Origin: Macrothele yani
Taxonomy: Eukaryota; Arthropoda; Arachnida; Araneae; Macrothelidae
Direction of reading: 5' to 3'
NCBI GenBank assembly: GCA_039090855.1
Contig: CM077011.1
Span: 15,625,001-15,689,000 of the forward strand
Length of the DNA: 64,000 bases
The position numbers and the translations under genes are program-made. The notes under the pieces were generated by a model. That model was not told where the DNA came from. It ran no database searches and was given only the letters and a program-made list of their open reading frames with translations. This document shows positions 1-10,206 of the stretch, piece by piece (within the stretch, counting starts at the first letter, position 1; every line of letters starts with the position of its first letter).

Positions 1-495
1 GCTTTTGGAAGAAACAGCATAATTTTCAAGAGCAATATGCCATTATGTCTTAAAAGAAAAGTGTTTGATCAATGCATCCTTCCAGTGCTTACATATGGTG
101 CGGAGACGTGGACCTTAACTAAAAGAGACATACAAAGGCTGCAGACAACTCAAAGAAGCATGGAGAGGTGCATACTTGGTGTAACCAGGAGAGATAAGAA
201 GAGGAACTCGTGGATCCGAAAAATGACAAGAGTGGAAGACATCATGATCAGAGTTAAATCCCTGAAATGGCAATGGGCTGGACATACTGCCAGAAGGACA
301 GATCATCGATGGACAGCCGAAATTTTAGATTGGATTCCAAGGGACAGGAAAAGACCCAGAAGAAGACCACATGGGAGATGGGTGGATGAAATTCGAAAGT
401 ATGCAGGGGTGACATGGAGGAGACTGGCACAAGACAGACCGTTGTGGAGGAAACTTGGGGAGACCTTCGTCCAGCAGTGGATTGATAATGGTTGA
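1..495 (+). CDS. RTE-type retrotransposon polyprotein, C-terminal part
   Basis: The frame is open from base 1 to the stop at 495, so the gene starts before the window. It encodes the region after the reverse transcriptase of an RTE-clade LINE. It has the conserved run LTYGAETWTLTK, then a basic stretch of mostly Arg/Lys residues (WIPRDRKRPRRRPHGRW) and ends in FVQQWIDNG. The same protein ends the copy at 37932-39239 on the other strand, with only a few differences (for example RSMERCILGV against SSMERCMLGI). The role is retrotransposition by target-primed reverse transcription. The stop is followed at once by the element's tail. The ATG at 37 is internal and is not a real start. Confidence 0.9.
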   Translation, partial: AFGRNSIIFKSNMPLCLKRKVFDQCILPVLTYGAETWTLTKRDIQRLQTTQRSMERCILGVTRRDKKRNSWIRKMTRVEDIMIRVKSLKWQWAGHTARRTDHRWTAEILDWIPRDRKRPRRRPHGRWVDEIRKYAGVTWRRLAQDRPLWRKLGETFVQQWIDNG

Positions 496-516
496 CAATG
501 ATGATGATGATGATAT
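1..516 (+). mobile_element. RTE LINE, 3' end with (ATG)n tail
   Basis: After the stop codon there is a very short 3' UTR (TTGACA) and then a run of ATG/TGA triplets that degrades into TATATAT. RTE elements typically end in a short microsatellite tail rather than poly(A). The same ending is found at 37911 and 61913 in this window. The 5' extent lies outside the window. Confidence 0.9.
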
Positions 517-716
517 ATATTGCAGTCATGCGTTTTTGGATGTAGTATGGTATTGGAAATAAGGAAAATATACCGATTTGTTTGTATTTTTTGCAGATTT
601 TCTGTTTTACTTGAGTATGCTTGTATACTTTTTCTGATTCCTAAAAACGCAGCCTGGAGTTGGGGGTGCGCGTTATATTCGGGGGCGCGTTAAATTCGAG
701 TAAAACGGTACTTTAT
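517..716. other. no gene seen; 3' flank of RTE
   Basis: AT-rich flank. Bases 650-705 (GGGGGTGCGCGTTATATTCG and following, ending GAGTAAAACGG) look like a DNA-transposon terminus of the GCGTTATAATCGAG type seen in many eukaryotes. I see no partner end and do not assign it. Confidence 0.35.
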
Positions 717-1068
717 TTTATTAAAATACAATGTTTACAGAAATATCAAAATTAAATTTATTTTATTTACTGATTTCTAAAGAAAAGTGAAAATACTTTG
801 AAGTTTATTTATGAACCAACATTCAATATCAAAATATTTCGATTCAAAAATAAAATAAAATAAAATAAAATAAAATAAAGAAAGGGAAAGAAATCATGCT
901 GTGCGTCTTCCCTTCTAAATTTATATAAAAAACAGCGAGCATTCCCCTAGTAAGTAAATTAACCTTTAAAAGTACACTGAAAAGCAATTGAATTAGAGAT
1001 ACCTGTCTAGTAACGTGTAGCACCACCTTTCGCCCTGATGCCGGCGGCGATTCGTCTCGGCATGTACT

Positions 1069-2204
1069 CTACAAGACACCGGAAGCGTTGGGAAGCCATA
1101 CGGATCCACGACCCCTGAACAAGCTCCCACAGTTCACGAAGATTTGATGGAGGGGGTCAGAGCCTCGAACAACTCTCTCGATGGCATCCCAGATGTGCTC
1201 GATGGGATTAATGTCAGGTGACCTAGCTGGCCAAGGAAACGAGGTCACGAAGGGGAAGTGTTCATCCAACCATTTGGATACAAATCGGGAGCGATGGCGC
1301 GGTGCATAGTCTTGTTGCAGGATGAGGTCCCCAGTGGGATGTTGAAGACGCACAAACGGGAGCAAATGGTCGTCCAGGGTTTCCCGGTAACATTGACCTG
1401 TGAGGGACGATGTCACACGTACCAGGGGTCCCATTTCAGTCCACGTAAATAGTCATCAGACGAGAATGCCACCCACACCAGCTTGAAGAGTACCCTGATG
1501 GCAAGAACGATCCATCGCTTCATGTGGTTTGCGCCGTACTCGTATCCTGCCATCCGCATGTACCAACGTGAATCTCGACTCATCAGTCCAGGCAACATTT
1601 TTCCACATGTCTACCCAGGTAGCACAGCTTTGCCATTTAACATAGGCCCAACTCTGAGCCACCATTTTCTATTCCTAACAGACGGTGGCGCAGTGTTGGG
1701 CATACGTTAAATTGCAAGGCTGTGCTACGTGGGTAGGGTCCAGTGGCGATGTTCCCGCGCCCATACTAATCTTTGCACCCTGTGATGTGCGGTCAGCAGC
1801 GGTACCCTCGCGGGACGATGGCTTCTGTACCCCATAGCGATTAGATGGTTCTGGATGGTATGGCTGTTTACACGTTTTTGTGCCACACCGTTAAATCGCC
1901 GAGTGATTTCTTGCACTGTGGCCCGTCTATCCTCTGTTACAATGCGAGCTAGCCGACGATGACCCCGCTCATCCACACGCTGTTGTCCACGGCAGTTGGC
2001 CCTTGCAGGGAGATTTTTACCGGATTCGATGTACTCACGGTGCACCGGTGACACAGTGGCTCGGGAAAATCCCAGTGCCTGCACGACTTCCGAAATGTAG
2101 TGACCCATTCGTCCGGCCCCGACAATTTGCCCATGATCAAATGCTCTTAGATCCTTCCTCTTACCCATATTGCGTCCGACTCTTACTGATTCCCGTCGCA
2201 TCAC
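1069..2204 (-). pseudogene. Tc1-like transposase, broken
   Basis: Three open pieces in different frames together make one transposase. The N-terminal piece (2204-1725) starts MGKRKDLRAFDHGQIVGA and carries the paired helix-turn-helix DNA-binding domain, ending at REHRHWTLPT. The middle piece (to 1456) has the first catalytic Asp in WTDESRFTLV. The C-terminal piece (1434-1069) has the second in LILQQDYAPRH and the catalytic Glu in SPDINPIEHIWD, a DD34E layout. All three catalytic residues survive, but frameshifts and the nested insert at 1611-1736 separate the domains, so no functional protein is made. Confidence 0.9.
1611..1736. mobile_element. small MITE-like insertion inside the Tc1-like transposase
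   Basis: The second copy of this Tc1-like family (60170-60200) runs straight from CACATGT into the GTAGGGTCCAGTGG run, whereas this copy has ~120 extra bases at that point. The insert starts CTACCCAGGTAGCACAGC and ends GCTGTGCTACGTGGGTAG, a ~30-bp imperfect terminal inverted repeat that continues to TTTAAC on both arms. The exact target duplication is unclear because the insert end overlaps the host GGGTAGGG. No other copy is seen in the window. Confidence 0.75.
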
Positions 2205-2317
2205 TCCTTATATTGTCGGATCGCTGCATACGTCATGTCGTTTCCGTTTACAGGGCCGCCCACAGCGCCACATTTGCATAACGGCAGCTGTCTCTAATTC
2301 CATTGCTCTTAAGTGTA

Positions 2318-3115
2318 TAACAGTTTTCCCTCCCTTTGCCTAACAAAAATGTGCTGGAGTTATTTTTAAAATCTCCGTTACTAAAATATTCACATGCTTG
2401 TGAATTTCTTCTGTATTTAATGTAAATGTGCTTTTCCATAACATTTTTGTTCTATGTTTGAGTCATTAAAAATTGTTGACAAGAATAGAAACAGTTCGGA
2501 TCTGCGATTCACATGTTAGGACGGTGATATCACTCAGTGACGTCACGATTATTCGTCTGTGAGGAAAGCGGGATGAACAAACCTTACTGTCTATTAACCT
2601 TGACTCAAAGATATCCTCATGAGATGACGGTCGGCCCTCGGCGTGGTCTGTGTGCGAGATGCATGAGCTTCTCTTCGTGTCCTATGCCCTTCTTCGTGTC
2701 TTATGTCCTTCTTCGTACCATTCATTCGCTGCACACTCGTGACACGACGGAGACGCTGCGTCCCACACGACCTGGGATCTCCCAGAGTGAAGCATTGCAG
2801 TGAATCTACAACTGCCTTACACGACGACGAGGCATCCTTACTCACTGCTGACCAAGCGCTGATATGCCGACCGAGCCACGTGACTCATGTAACAGAAAAA
2901 CGGTAGGTTTCCAGTTTGTAATGTTGGCGATCTGATATTCTTAGACGAGGCACTCAGGCACCTATGACATGGAAATGCTAATGTTTTCCCCGATATTGCC
3001 TGATTAGCATATACTGTAAAAATCAAAGTCGTAGTTCGACTCCTTTCAGATGTCCTGTTTTTATGGCCATGAGTGTATTTTTCTTTTCTTTTCTTTCTTT
3101 TTCTTTTTTAATCAG
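2318..3115. other. no gene seen
   Basis: Unassigned sequence between the Tc1-like element and the right inverted-repeat arm. It holds a small tandem repeat at 2670-2720 (TTCTTCGTGTC, three times) and several short open frames without recognisable features. I see no gene. Confidence 0.4.
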
Positions 3116-3251
3116 AATATTTTGATATTGAATGTTGGTTCATAAACAAACTTCAAAGTATTTTCCCTTTTCTTCGGAAATCAGTAAATAAACAAAATAA
3201 ATTTAATTTTGACATTTCTGAAAATATCATATTTTAATAAAGTATCTTAAA

Positions 3252-3685
3252 AACAGTATAACTATACTAGAAATCCAAATTCTTGGCGTAGAGTAGAAAT
3301 CAAAGTTACCAAGCTTTCGCACATTCTTAAAGGAAGGTAGACAGCTAACCTTTTTTGCAGCCCCGGTGGCGCAGTGGTCTAAGCGATGGCCTCTGATCAT
3401 TCGCCCGAAAGAGGTCCGGGTTCGAATCCCGGTGAGGCATGGATGTTGTGTTTGTCTTACGGCACTGGTTCTCTCCATTCCCTGGAGCCAGTGTTCCTAA
3501 ATTAGGGACGGGCGACTGCTTATAGCCCATTGAGTTGCTCACGATGGTCGTTAAACCTCCAATCAAAAAAAAAAAAAACAGCTAACCTTCCTAGAAAAGC
3601 CATCTAGTTCATGTGCGAAAGCTTGGAAACTGATTTCTACTCTACTCCAAGAATTTCGGATTCCTAGTATAGTTATACTATTTTT
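3252..3685. mobile_element. fold-back MITE split by a SINE
   Basis: Arms 3254-3323 and 3612-3683 are inverted copies of each other; both contain AGTATAACTATACTAG and, further in, CCAAGCTTTCGCACA. The outer tips are near-palindromic. Removing the SINE at 3353-3579 leaves a fold-back element of about 200 bp with ~70-bp arms. It abuts the right arm of the 717-3240 structure. Confidence 0.8.
3353..3579 (+). mobile_element. tRNA-derived SINE (family S1), with 12-bp target duplication
   Basis: The head resembles a tRNA with a pol III box A (GGTGGCGCAGTGG) and box B (GGTTCGAATCC), starting GCCCCGG and closing GAGGCA. A ~120-bp body follows, ending in a poly(A) run. The 12-base run ACAGCTAACCTT stands immediately before the head (3341-3352) and after the tail (3578-3589), a LINE-type target-site duplication. 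Other copies lie at 31754 and 48377, with older ones at 5213, 5795, 39905 and 42000. This is the best-preserved copy. Confidence 0.92.
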
Positions 3686-3883
3686 GGTGTATAGTTCCTT
3701 ATTATTAATTAATAAAGTTTCTTAATCATCACCGCAAAAATCCGCATAACGACCGTTGGCAAACGTGAGGGATTTGTGTGTATTTTTCCCACAAATAAAA
3801 TAAATCCATATAAACTTTGAAGATGACGCTTTTTCGGTGTAAATATGACAAGGATGGTAAGTTAGATAATATCAAAAGCTTTC

Positions 3884-3968
3884 GTCGTCTTGGAGCGGGA
3901 ATCGAACCCGAGACTCCGAGATAGCGCGCAGGTATGCTAACCACTACACCACCCAGAGCGACCAAGTC
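3884..3968 (-). repeat. tRNA-like sequence, probable SINE head
   Basis: On the minus strand there is a box A-like GGTGTAGTGGTTAGC and a box B GGGTTCGATTCCC. The acceptor stem does not pair and the T stem has a mismatch, so this is a tRNA pseudogene or SINE head, not a working tRNA. Confidence 0.6.
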
Positions 3969-4097
3969 TCAAGTTTCCGATTAATTTGAATATAACCATC
4001 ACAGGATTCGCTAGTCGAAGCAACCGGCATTCATGTTTAGCGAATCTGGAGGTTAAGAATCGTATCGCGGGATTGCCCGGAGGAGCAGATAAATAAT

Positions 4098-4163
4098 GAA
4101 TGGAGTACGGGATAACACCATACAATACAAATTTTGGAGATGACAATCCCGTATTCCATTCAT
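4098..4163. repeat. 18-bp-stem hairpin
   Basis: ATGAATGGAGTACGGGAT at 4098 is matched by ATCCCGTATTCCATTCAT at 4146, an 18-bp stem with one mismatch around a 30-base loop. It is probably the tip of a decayed fold-back element. Confidence 0.6.
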
Positions 4164-4164
4164 A

Positions 4165-5212
4165 AGATAAATCCATTTTCAGAAAAAATGTAAATGCAAA
4201 TGTATTTATTTGTTCATTAACTTATTTATTTTCATTCTCCCACTCCCCAGAACGAACAGTATATTTTCAATTTCTGAATAACTAAAATATGAAGAAGCCA
4301 ACGGAAACTTCTTAAAGGAGATTATAATGGATGATTGGTGTACGTATGTATAAAAAAATCGTAGCAGCTGTCATTTGAGATTTCCAGCATAGCTGCAAAC
4401 AATAAAGTATTAGTAAACGATTGTTATGCTGAAGAAGTTTTTTTTTTAATTTTGTTTAATTTCTCATCCGGGCAAGTAAAATATCTTAGCTCTTACATAT
4501 TTTATCTACATAACTTCTGATCAAGTAAAAGCAATGTAAAAAAAGAAGAAAAAAACACCTAGGAACTTTTTTTAAACAAAACGAATATTTTCCGTGAACT
4601 GGCGAAAAAATATTTTTTCTTTCAGTCGCAAGGAAATGGCTGTGATGCCGATATAAATATTTGTGAGGCTGTTAAGAAATGTCTAAGTGTACGAGAAATA
4701 GACGATGGTGAAGCGTGGAGTGCGTCGTCGAACATCAATGTAATGCTATCTTTATACGAGAAAGTTAAAAAAAAAAAGTCGTTCTACCTCATGGCTGAGG
4801 CATTGTAACGGTGCATGATCCGAATTCGAATACCGGAGGATTATTGCATGACATTTGTCGAGTGTTTCCGGAATGGAAGCGGAGTGTTGACACGTGACTG
4901 GTTGCCATGACAACCACCACGAAACAGTTCTCGGTCTTGTCCTTGCTATCATTCGTAGGAGATTACCAGTGCACAATAAACACCCAAAAAACTGAAGCAC
5001 CTGAACTGCTTTAACATTTGTCCTCAGACATGGACGAGAATTTGAACGACAAAGGAAAAGATGCTAACGAGTTCTTTTCGCCTTAATTGGGTGGGAAATA
5101 ACAAAGACATTAAAGCATTTTCCTCCCATCAAAAAATTCTCTTTCACCTGAACAAGATGACACAGACAATTTCTGGGAGAATAAAATGGGAGAGTTAACA
5201 AACTACTTGTTT
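4165..5212. other. no gene seen
   Basis: AT-rich unassigned DNA. A partial box B-like run (AATTCGAATACCGG near 4822) hints at another degraded SINE, but no second promoter box is convincing. Confidence 0.35.
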
Positions 5213-5375
5213 TTGAGGGTTTTTTTCTTTTAGTTTTAACGATCACTGTGAGCATAATAAATCCTCATCCCCCTAATTTAGGGTTACCCGTGTCGTCATG
5301 GAACTGGAACAAAGAACTTAGCACAAAACCGCTGACTCACTCGAAACCAAAATGCGGGCACGCAACTTTAAAAGA
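5213..5375 (-). repeat. diverged S1 SINE body
   Basis: Starts with a T-rich tract, then GTTTTAACGATCACTGTGAG and CCTAATTTAGGG. These match the reverse complement of the S1 body (as at 31770-31830) with many changes. The tRNA-like head is not recognisable. Confidence 0.6.
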
Positions 5376-5639
5376 TTGTACTCCATCCTTTCTCTAAGAG
5401 AAAACCTGCTCTAGTATTTCTGCCTTTCTAAAGAATTTTATTTAAGGGAACTTCAAACTTGAATAGATTGTTGTGAAATTATTTACCATCAAAGCTAATA
5501 GTACGTTTCCGGTTATCATTACCAGCATTACCTAGGCGAAGCAAGTTAACGTGCATACTATTACCATGATACATAACTGTGGATTCTATATACGTAGATC
5601 TGCTGTACGTATGTCGTTAGATGTCATAGTTGCTCTCAG

Positions 5640-5790
5640 TGTCAAGACCATGTCGACTGAATTTTGGATCAGTGGCAAAATCTGTTTAATCACGTCATTT
5701 TGAGTCGGCATACTCATTTGAGTCGAGCTATTCGCATTTTGAGTTGGGTCATAATCATTCGACTGAATCTTTGAGCAGTGGCGCACGCTG
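5640..5790. repeat. repeat related to 6441-6765
   Basis: Shares CATGTCGACTGAATTTT followed by a CAGTG run, and CGTCATTTTGAGTCG, with the block at 6441-6765. It looks like a second, shorter copy of the same ATTTTGAGTC-rich element. Confidence 0.5.
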
Positions 5791-5794
5791 CTCT

Positions 5795-5935
5795 TCTGGC
5801 AGAGTGATTTATGGCGTTGGCTGGGTGTTGCGTCTGTCAGATTATGCTAGCTCTGTCTCTTCCCTGGAACCAGTGGCCCCAAATTAGGTCCCGGGATGCT
5901 GTTTATTGCTCTTAAAGTTGCTCATGGATATCGAT
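5795..5935 (+). repeat. S1 SINE, 3' body fragment
   Basis: The run CTCTTCCCTGGAACCAGTGG, then AATTAGG and GTTGCTCATGG, matches the plus-sense S1 body (compare 3465-3545) with substitutions. No poly(A) tail survives. Confidence 0.6.
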
Positions 5936-6440
5936 ACAAAAGAAAGTGTGACGTATATTCTAATTTAACTTTCATTTTTAGTTCCTTTTCCTATGTAAAT
6001 TTGAGTTTTTTTTTCTCTTTTGCACTTTCCAAACGTAACGTGATGTTTTCTCTCTCACATGAATGAGGTTGGAAACACTTTTGAGGTCAGAGAGAGTGAC
6101 GTATGAATGTGATAAGAACATTAGATAAAGAGGACGATACAGGAGTTGCTCAGTGTATGTGTGTGTGTGTGTGGAGATGTTCGATCTTTGTTACGCTGGA
6201 ATATACGTGAAGTGTAATACTAGCAGTGCTGTATTGTGGATGTCATCATTCGTTGCTGGACCAATCAAAGGTTATCATAAGTTTGGCTTCTGTATATGTT
6301 TCGTCTGGGCGTAGACCCTTTAATTAGAGCTATTTCGTGCAGCTATTGCATTGTATTCTCATTTAGTTCAACATTTCCTTAGTCATGATTTTAGACATAG
6401 CATAACACCAATCTCGCACACGAAAAAGGGTTACGTTATA

Positions 6441-6765
6441 AAAGTAATGTACTTTTACGTCATTTTGAGTCGCGAGTCTCATTTGAGTCATGTCATTTTG
6501 GGTGTCGAATCTTACTTTAATCATTTGATTTTGAGTATCAAATGTCATTTGATTCATGTCACTTTGAGTATCGAATCTCTTTACAGTCAAGTCGTATTAA
6601 GTATCGAATCTCATTTCAGTCAAGTCATATTAAGCATCGAATCTCATTTCAGTCAAGTCATATTAAGTACCGAATCTCATTTGAGCCACGTCATTTTGAG
6701 AAGGTGTCACGATCATGTTGACTGAATTTTGCAACAGTGCAGTAATGTTTTTTGCAGGTCATTTT
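6441..6765. repeat. 33-bp minisatellite block
   Basis: About eight units of roughly 33 bp with the core TCGAATCTCATTTCAGTCAAG then TCATATTAAGTA, most regular between 6550 and 6690. Because 33 is divisible by 3, an 11-residue repeat (ILSIESHFSQV) is open on the plus strand and another (DTQNDMTQMR) on the minus strand. These frames are by-products of the repeat and I see no gene. A (GT)n run lies upstream at 6158-6173. Confidence 0.75.
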
Positions 6766-7150
6766 GAAACTTGTTTTTTATTCTGGCGGAAAACTGCAAC
6801 CATTTGCACGTCTCCAAACTTCATGAAACGAAGTGCTTTTTTCTAGAGATGGTATACCTGCGTATGCCAGTTTTCCGTTTGCTAGAACTACACACCTTCC
6901 TGGGTTTTTACTGTGACTGCCACAAAGTAACTGAATGATATTCTGGACTCCTAATTGGCGCCATACGCCACTGCAAATTGCTTAGATTTCATCGTAATGG
7001 TTGATAACGCACGCTTCCGCAGAGCTAACGTCGGTTACGTATATACACGATGTCTATAAATGAATTATACAACTTCAATATGCTAATGCGATAGAAAAAA
7101 ATTACTTTAAAAGTCAAGAGACGTGGCAAGTGTTAAAGTTTGTTAAGTCA
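6766..7150. other. no gene seen
   Basis: Unassigned AT-rich spacer between the minisatellite and the transposase fragment. No transposon end is recognised. Confidence 0.35.
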
Positions 7151-7158
7151 GGTAATAG

Positions 7159-7813
7159 ATGGCGCCAGGTGTCTCATGTAATGAAAAATCTCGTCAAACA
7201 GGGAATACAACAGACATGGCTTCCCCAGTGAAGAAAGCAGCGTATGTGTTTTGGTTTGCGGAGTCAAAATCTCTAACAGTTCAGCGTAAGTTCAGAACGG
7301 AGTATACAGCCGCTGACGCCAAGGAGCATCGAACAATGGGTAAATATATTCAAAGCAACAAGAAGTCTCTTGAAAGGCGAAAGCACTTGGAGACCTTCCA
7401 TTTCGGAACAACCGTTACTCGCATAACGTACCTAGACATGTTAGAACAATTCGCAATTCCACAACTCCGGGATATTCAAGACATTATTTAAAAGCAAGAT
7501 GGTGCGCCTCCGTCTTTGGATGTACGCGGATCTTTAGACCACCATTTTCCAGGGCGTCAGATTGGATGTGGGGGTCCGATATCATGGCCACTCCAATTCT
7601 CCTGATATTACCCCATGCGATTTTTTTCTTTGGAGCTTTATAAAGGACAGTGTGTACAAGAAAAAGGCTAAATCTATCACTAAGCTCAAAGAACGCATTA
7701 CTTCAGCCTTCCTCCTTGTTACACCTGACATTCTGCAACGTACGTGTGTGGTACTGGACTATCGTTTAGACATCCTGCGAGCAACCAACGGAGCACACGT
7801 GCAGGCCTACTGA
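7159..7813 (+). pseudogene. DUF4817-type Tc1/mariner-superfamily transposase, internally deleted
   Basis: The N-terminal piece (7216 on) reads YVFWFAESKSLTVQRKFR, the helix-turn-helix seen at the start of many arthropod transposases annotated with DUF4817. It then jumps straight to YLDMLEQFAIPQLRD, so the linker and the first part of the catalytic domain are missing. After a stop at 7491 the next pieces give QDGAPPSLDVRG (second catalytic Asp motif) and, in another frame, SPDITPCDFFLWSFIKD, then PDILQRTCVVLDYRLDILRA to the stop at 7813. The gene is dead by deletion and frameshift. Its last 85 bases were amplified into the adjacent array. Confidence 0.85.
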
Positions 7814-9258
7814 CATTCTGCAGAGTGCGTGGGTGGAATTGGACTATCGTTTAGACATCCTCCGAGCAACCAACAGAGCACACGTGGAGACCTACTGACA
7901 TTCTGCAGAGTGCGTGTGTAGAACTTGACTATCGTTTAGACATCCTGCGAGCAACCAACGGAGCACACGTGGATATCTACTGACATTCTGCAGAGTCCGT
8001 GGGTGCAACTGAACTATCATTTAGACATCCTGCGAGCAACCAACGGAGCACACGTGGAGACCTACTGACAATCTTCAGAGTGCGTGGGTGGAACTACACT
8101 ATCGTTTAGACATCCTGCGAGCAACCATCGGAGCACACGTGGAGAACTACTGACATTCTGCAGAGTCCGTGGGTGCAACTGAACTATCATTTAGACATCC
8201 TGCGAGCAACCAACGGAGCACACGTGGAGACCTACTGACAATCTTCAGAGTGCGTGGGTGGAACTACACTATCGTTTAGACATCCTGCGAGCAATCAGCG
8301 GAGCACACGTGGAGACCTACTGACATTCTGCAGAGTGCGTGGGTGGAACTGGACTATCGTTTAGACATTCTCCGAGCAACCAACAGAGCACACGTGGAGA
8401 CCTACTGACATTCTGCAGAGTACGTGTGTGGAACTGGGCTATCGTTTAGACATCCTGCGAGCAACCAACGGAGCACACGTGGAGATCTACTGACATTCTG
8501 CAGAGTACGTGGGTGGAACTGGACTAGCGTTTAGACATCCTGCGAGCAACCAACGGAGCACACGTGGAGACCTACTGACATTCTGCAGAGTGCGTGGGTG
8601 GAACTGAACTATCGTTTAGACATCCTGCGAGCAACCAACGGAGCACACGTGGAGACCTACTGACATTCGGCAACGTACGTGTGTGGAACCGGACTATCGT
8701 TTAGACATCCTGCGAGCAAGCAACGGAGAACACGTGGAGACCTACTGACATTCTGCAGAGTGCGTGGGAGGAACTGAACTATCGTTTAGACATCCTGCGA
8801 GCAACCAACGGAGCACACGTGGAGACCTACTGACAATCTTCAGAGTGCGTGGGTGGAACTACACTATCGTTTAGACATCCTGCGAGCAACCAACGGAGCA
8901 CACGTGAAGACCTACTGACAATCTTCAGAGTGCCTGGGTGGAACTACACTATCGTTTAGACATCCTGCGAGCAACCAACGGAGCACACGTGGAGACCTAC
9001 TGACATTCTGCAGAGTACGTGGGTGGAACTGGACTATCGTTTAGACATCCTGCGAGCAACAAACGGAGCACACGTGAAGACCTACTGACATTCTGCAGAG
9101 TACGTGTGTGGAACTGGACTATCGTTTAGGCATATTGCGAGCAACCAAAGGAGCACACGTGGAGATCTACTGACATTCTGCAGAGTACGTGGGTGGAACT
9201 GGACTATCGTTTAGACATCCTGCGAGCAACAAACTGAGCACACGTGGAGACCTACTGA
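7726..9258 (+). repeat. 85-bp tandem array, 18 units, derived from the transposase 3' end
   Basis: The run TGACATTCTGCA (or TGACAATCTTCA) recurs at 7726, 7811, 7896, 7981 and then every 85 bases to 9256, giving 18 complete units with no length change. Unit 1 is the last coding segment of the neighbouring transposase (encoding DILQRTCVVLDYRLDILRA and on to the stop), so the direction of origin is clear. Units differ by substitutions only. A two-unit (170-bp) block at 7981-8150 recurs almost unchanged at 8151-8320. Each unit contains CACACGTGG, an E-box-like CACGTG. 85 is not a multiple of 3, so the array is not coding. Confidence 0.95.
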
Positions 9259-9259
9259 C

Positions 9260-10206
9260 AATTTTTAAAAAAATTTTACAGTTACCATGTGTTTTGATAT
9301 TAAAAATAAGCTTTTATTTATTGTAATTTTTTGTCAATAGCATACAAGTTGTATGCTTTATTTAGGAACACCCTATGTGATAAAGAACATACTCTCTCTT
9401 TAACCTCCCATTTTTGTTGACTTTCTGTTAGGCGCATTTTGTTTGCCTCTCGTTATGTTTCTTACACTGAACATCATGTCTGAACTACCAGCAGTTTCTT
9501 AATTGGGTTTTGATAGACAGTCAGTTAAGTCGAAACTAACGAGATAAATATAGAGACATTGCAGCATGTAAAAAAGAACTGATAAGTTTCTGTGTTTGAC
9601 AGAGTTCTTATGTTAATGAATTTTTTTAAGTTACGTAAAGTGCCGTCGTTCACGCAAATTTTCTATTACTTGTTGAATTATTGGCTGATATAATACGTTC
9701 GCACCAACCTAACTGTGTAAGTATTTAAAGGCGGAATGTTTTAGCGTTACATCTCCATAAAATCACAGCGGCATAAGACATAGAGTAAGCCAGATGGAAG
9801 TAAATCCTTGTTCCGAGGATTTGACTGCAGGTGATTTTTTCCTTGTTTGTTCTTCTAATAATTGTGCGAATCCTAGATAATACCGTAAAGGTCTATAACG
9901 AAAGAAGAACCCTGAATTTTCTCGATAACTCCATCTCACTGAACATCTGTGGGATGCCTATCTCCTCTCCCCGAATCTTTCAAGTTTTTAAGAAATTTCT
10001 GGCAGTTGTTACCTTCCCGCTCGCTAGATTATTTTATTCAGAATCCGTGCCAAGCTTGCTTACTACCAGAAGGGGTAACACTCAGTACCGACTGTATGAT
10101 TTGAAAAAACAACGCGTACTGTATTTTAGGGTTTCATCTTTGACGCATGTGTCCCTTTGCTTTATACGTGTACGTAATATACCCCATACATCATTCTACA
10201 TAACTC
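9260..10206. other. no gene seen
   Basis: AT-rich spacer. A 152-codon open frame at 9831-10289 has no recognisable domain and runs into the mariner terminus at 10207, so I do not call it a gene. Confidence 0.4.

Larger units (their letters stand above)
975..2315 (-). mobile_element. Tc1-like DNA transposon, full length, TA-flanked
   Basis: Both ends read inward as CACT(g/t)AA(a/g)AGCAATnGAATTAGAGA, forming terminal inverted repeats of about 30 bp. TA dinucleotides at 973-974 and 2316-2317 are the target duplication expected of the IS630-Tc1-mariner superfamily. Length is ~1.34 kb including a nested ~120-bp insert. A second copy lies at 59593. Confidence 0.92.
717..3240. repeat. 2.5-kb structure with ~125-bp inverted-repeat arms
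   Basis: Bases 717-837 and 3116-3240 are reverse complements of each other with minor differences; both contain the run TTGATATTGAATGTTGGTTCAT on one strand or the other. The inner edge of each arm is a simple repeat: (AAAAT)n at 848-880 on the left and (TTTCT)n at 3080-3110 on the right. Between the arms sit the Tc1-like element 975-2315 and about 800 bp of unassigned sequence. It could be a long-TIR non-autonomous element later hit by the Tc1-like element, or two opposed copies of a short repeat. No target duplication could be fixed. Confidence 0.7.

Noticed and set aside
650..705. Pogo-type transposon end (GCGTTATATTCG...GAGTAAAACGG)
   Set aside because: Resemblance only; no partner terminus or transposase nearby.
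6351..6725. 124-codon repetitive protein
   Set aside because: Produced by a 33-bp minisatellite; the opposite strand is also open over part of it.
7726..9258. CRISPR-like array
   Set aside because: Repeats are contiguous 85-bp units with no unique spacers, derived from transposase coding sequence in a eukaryotic context.
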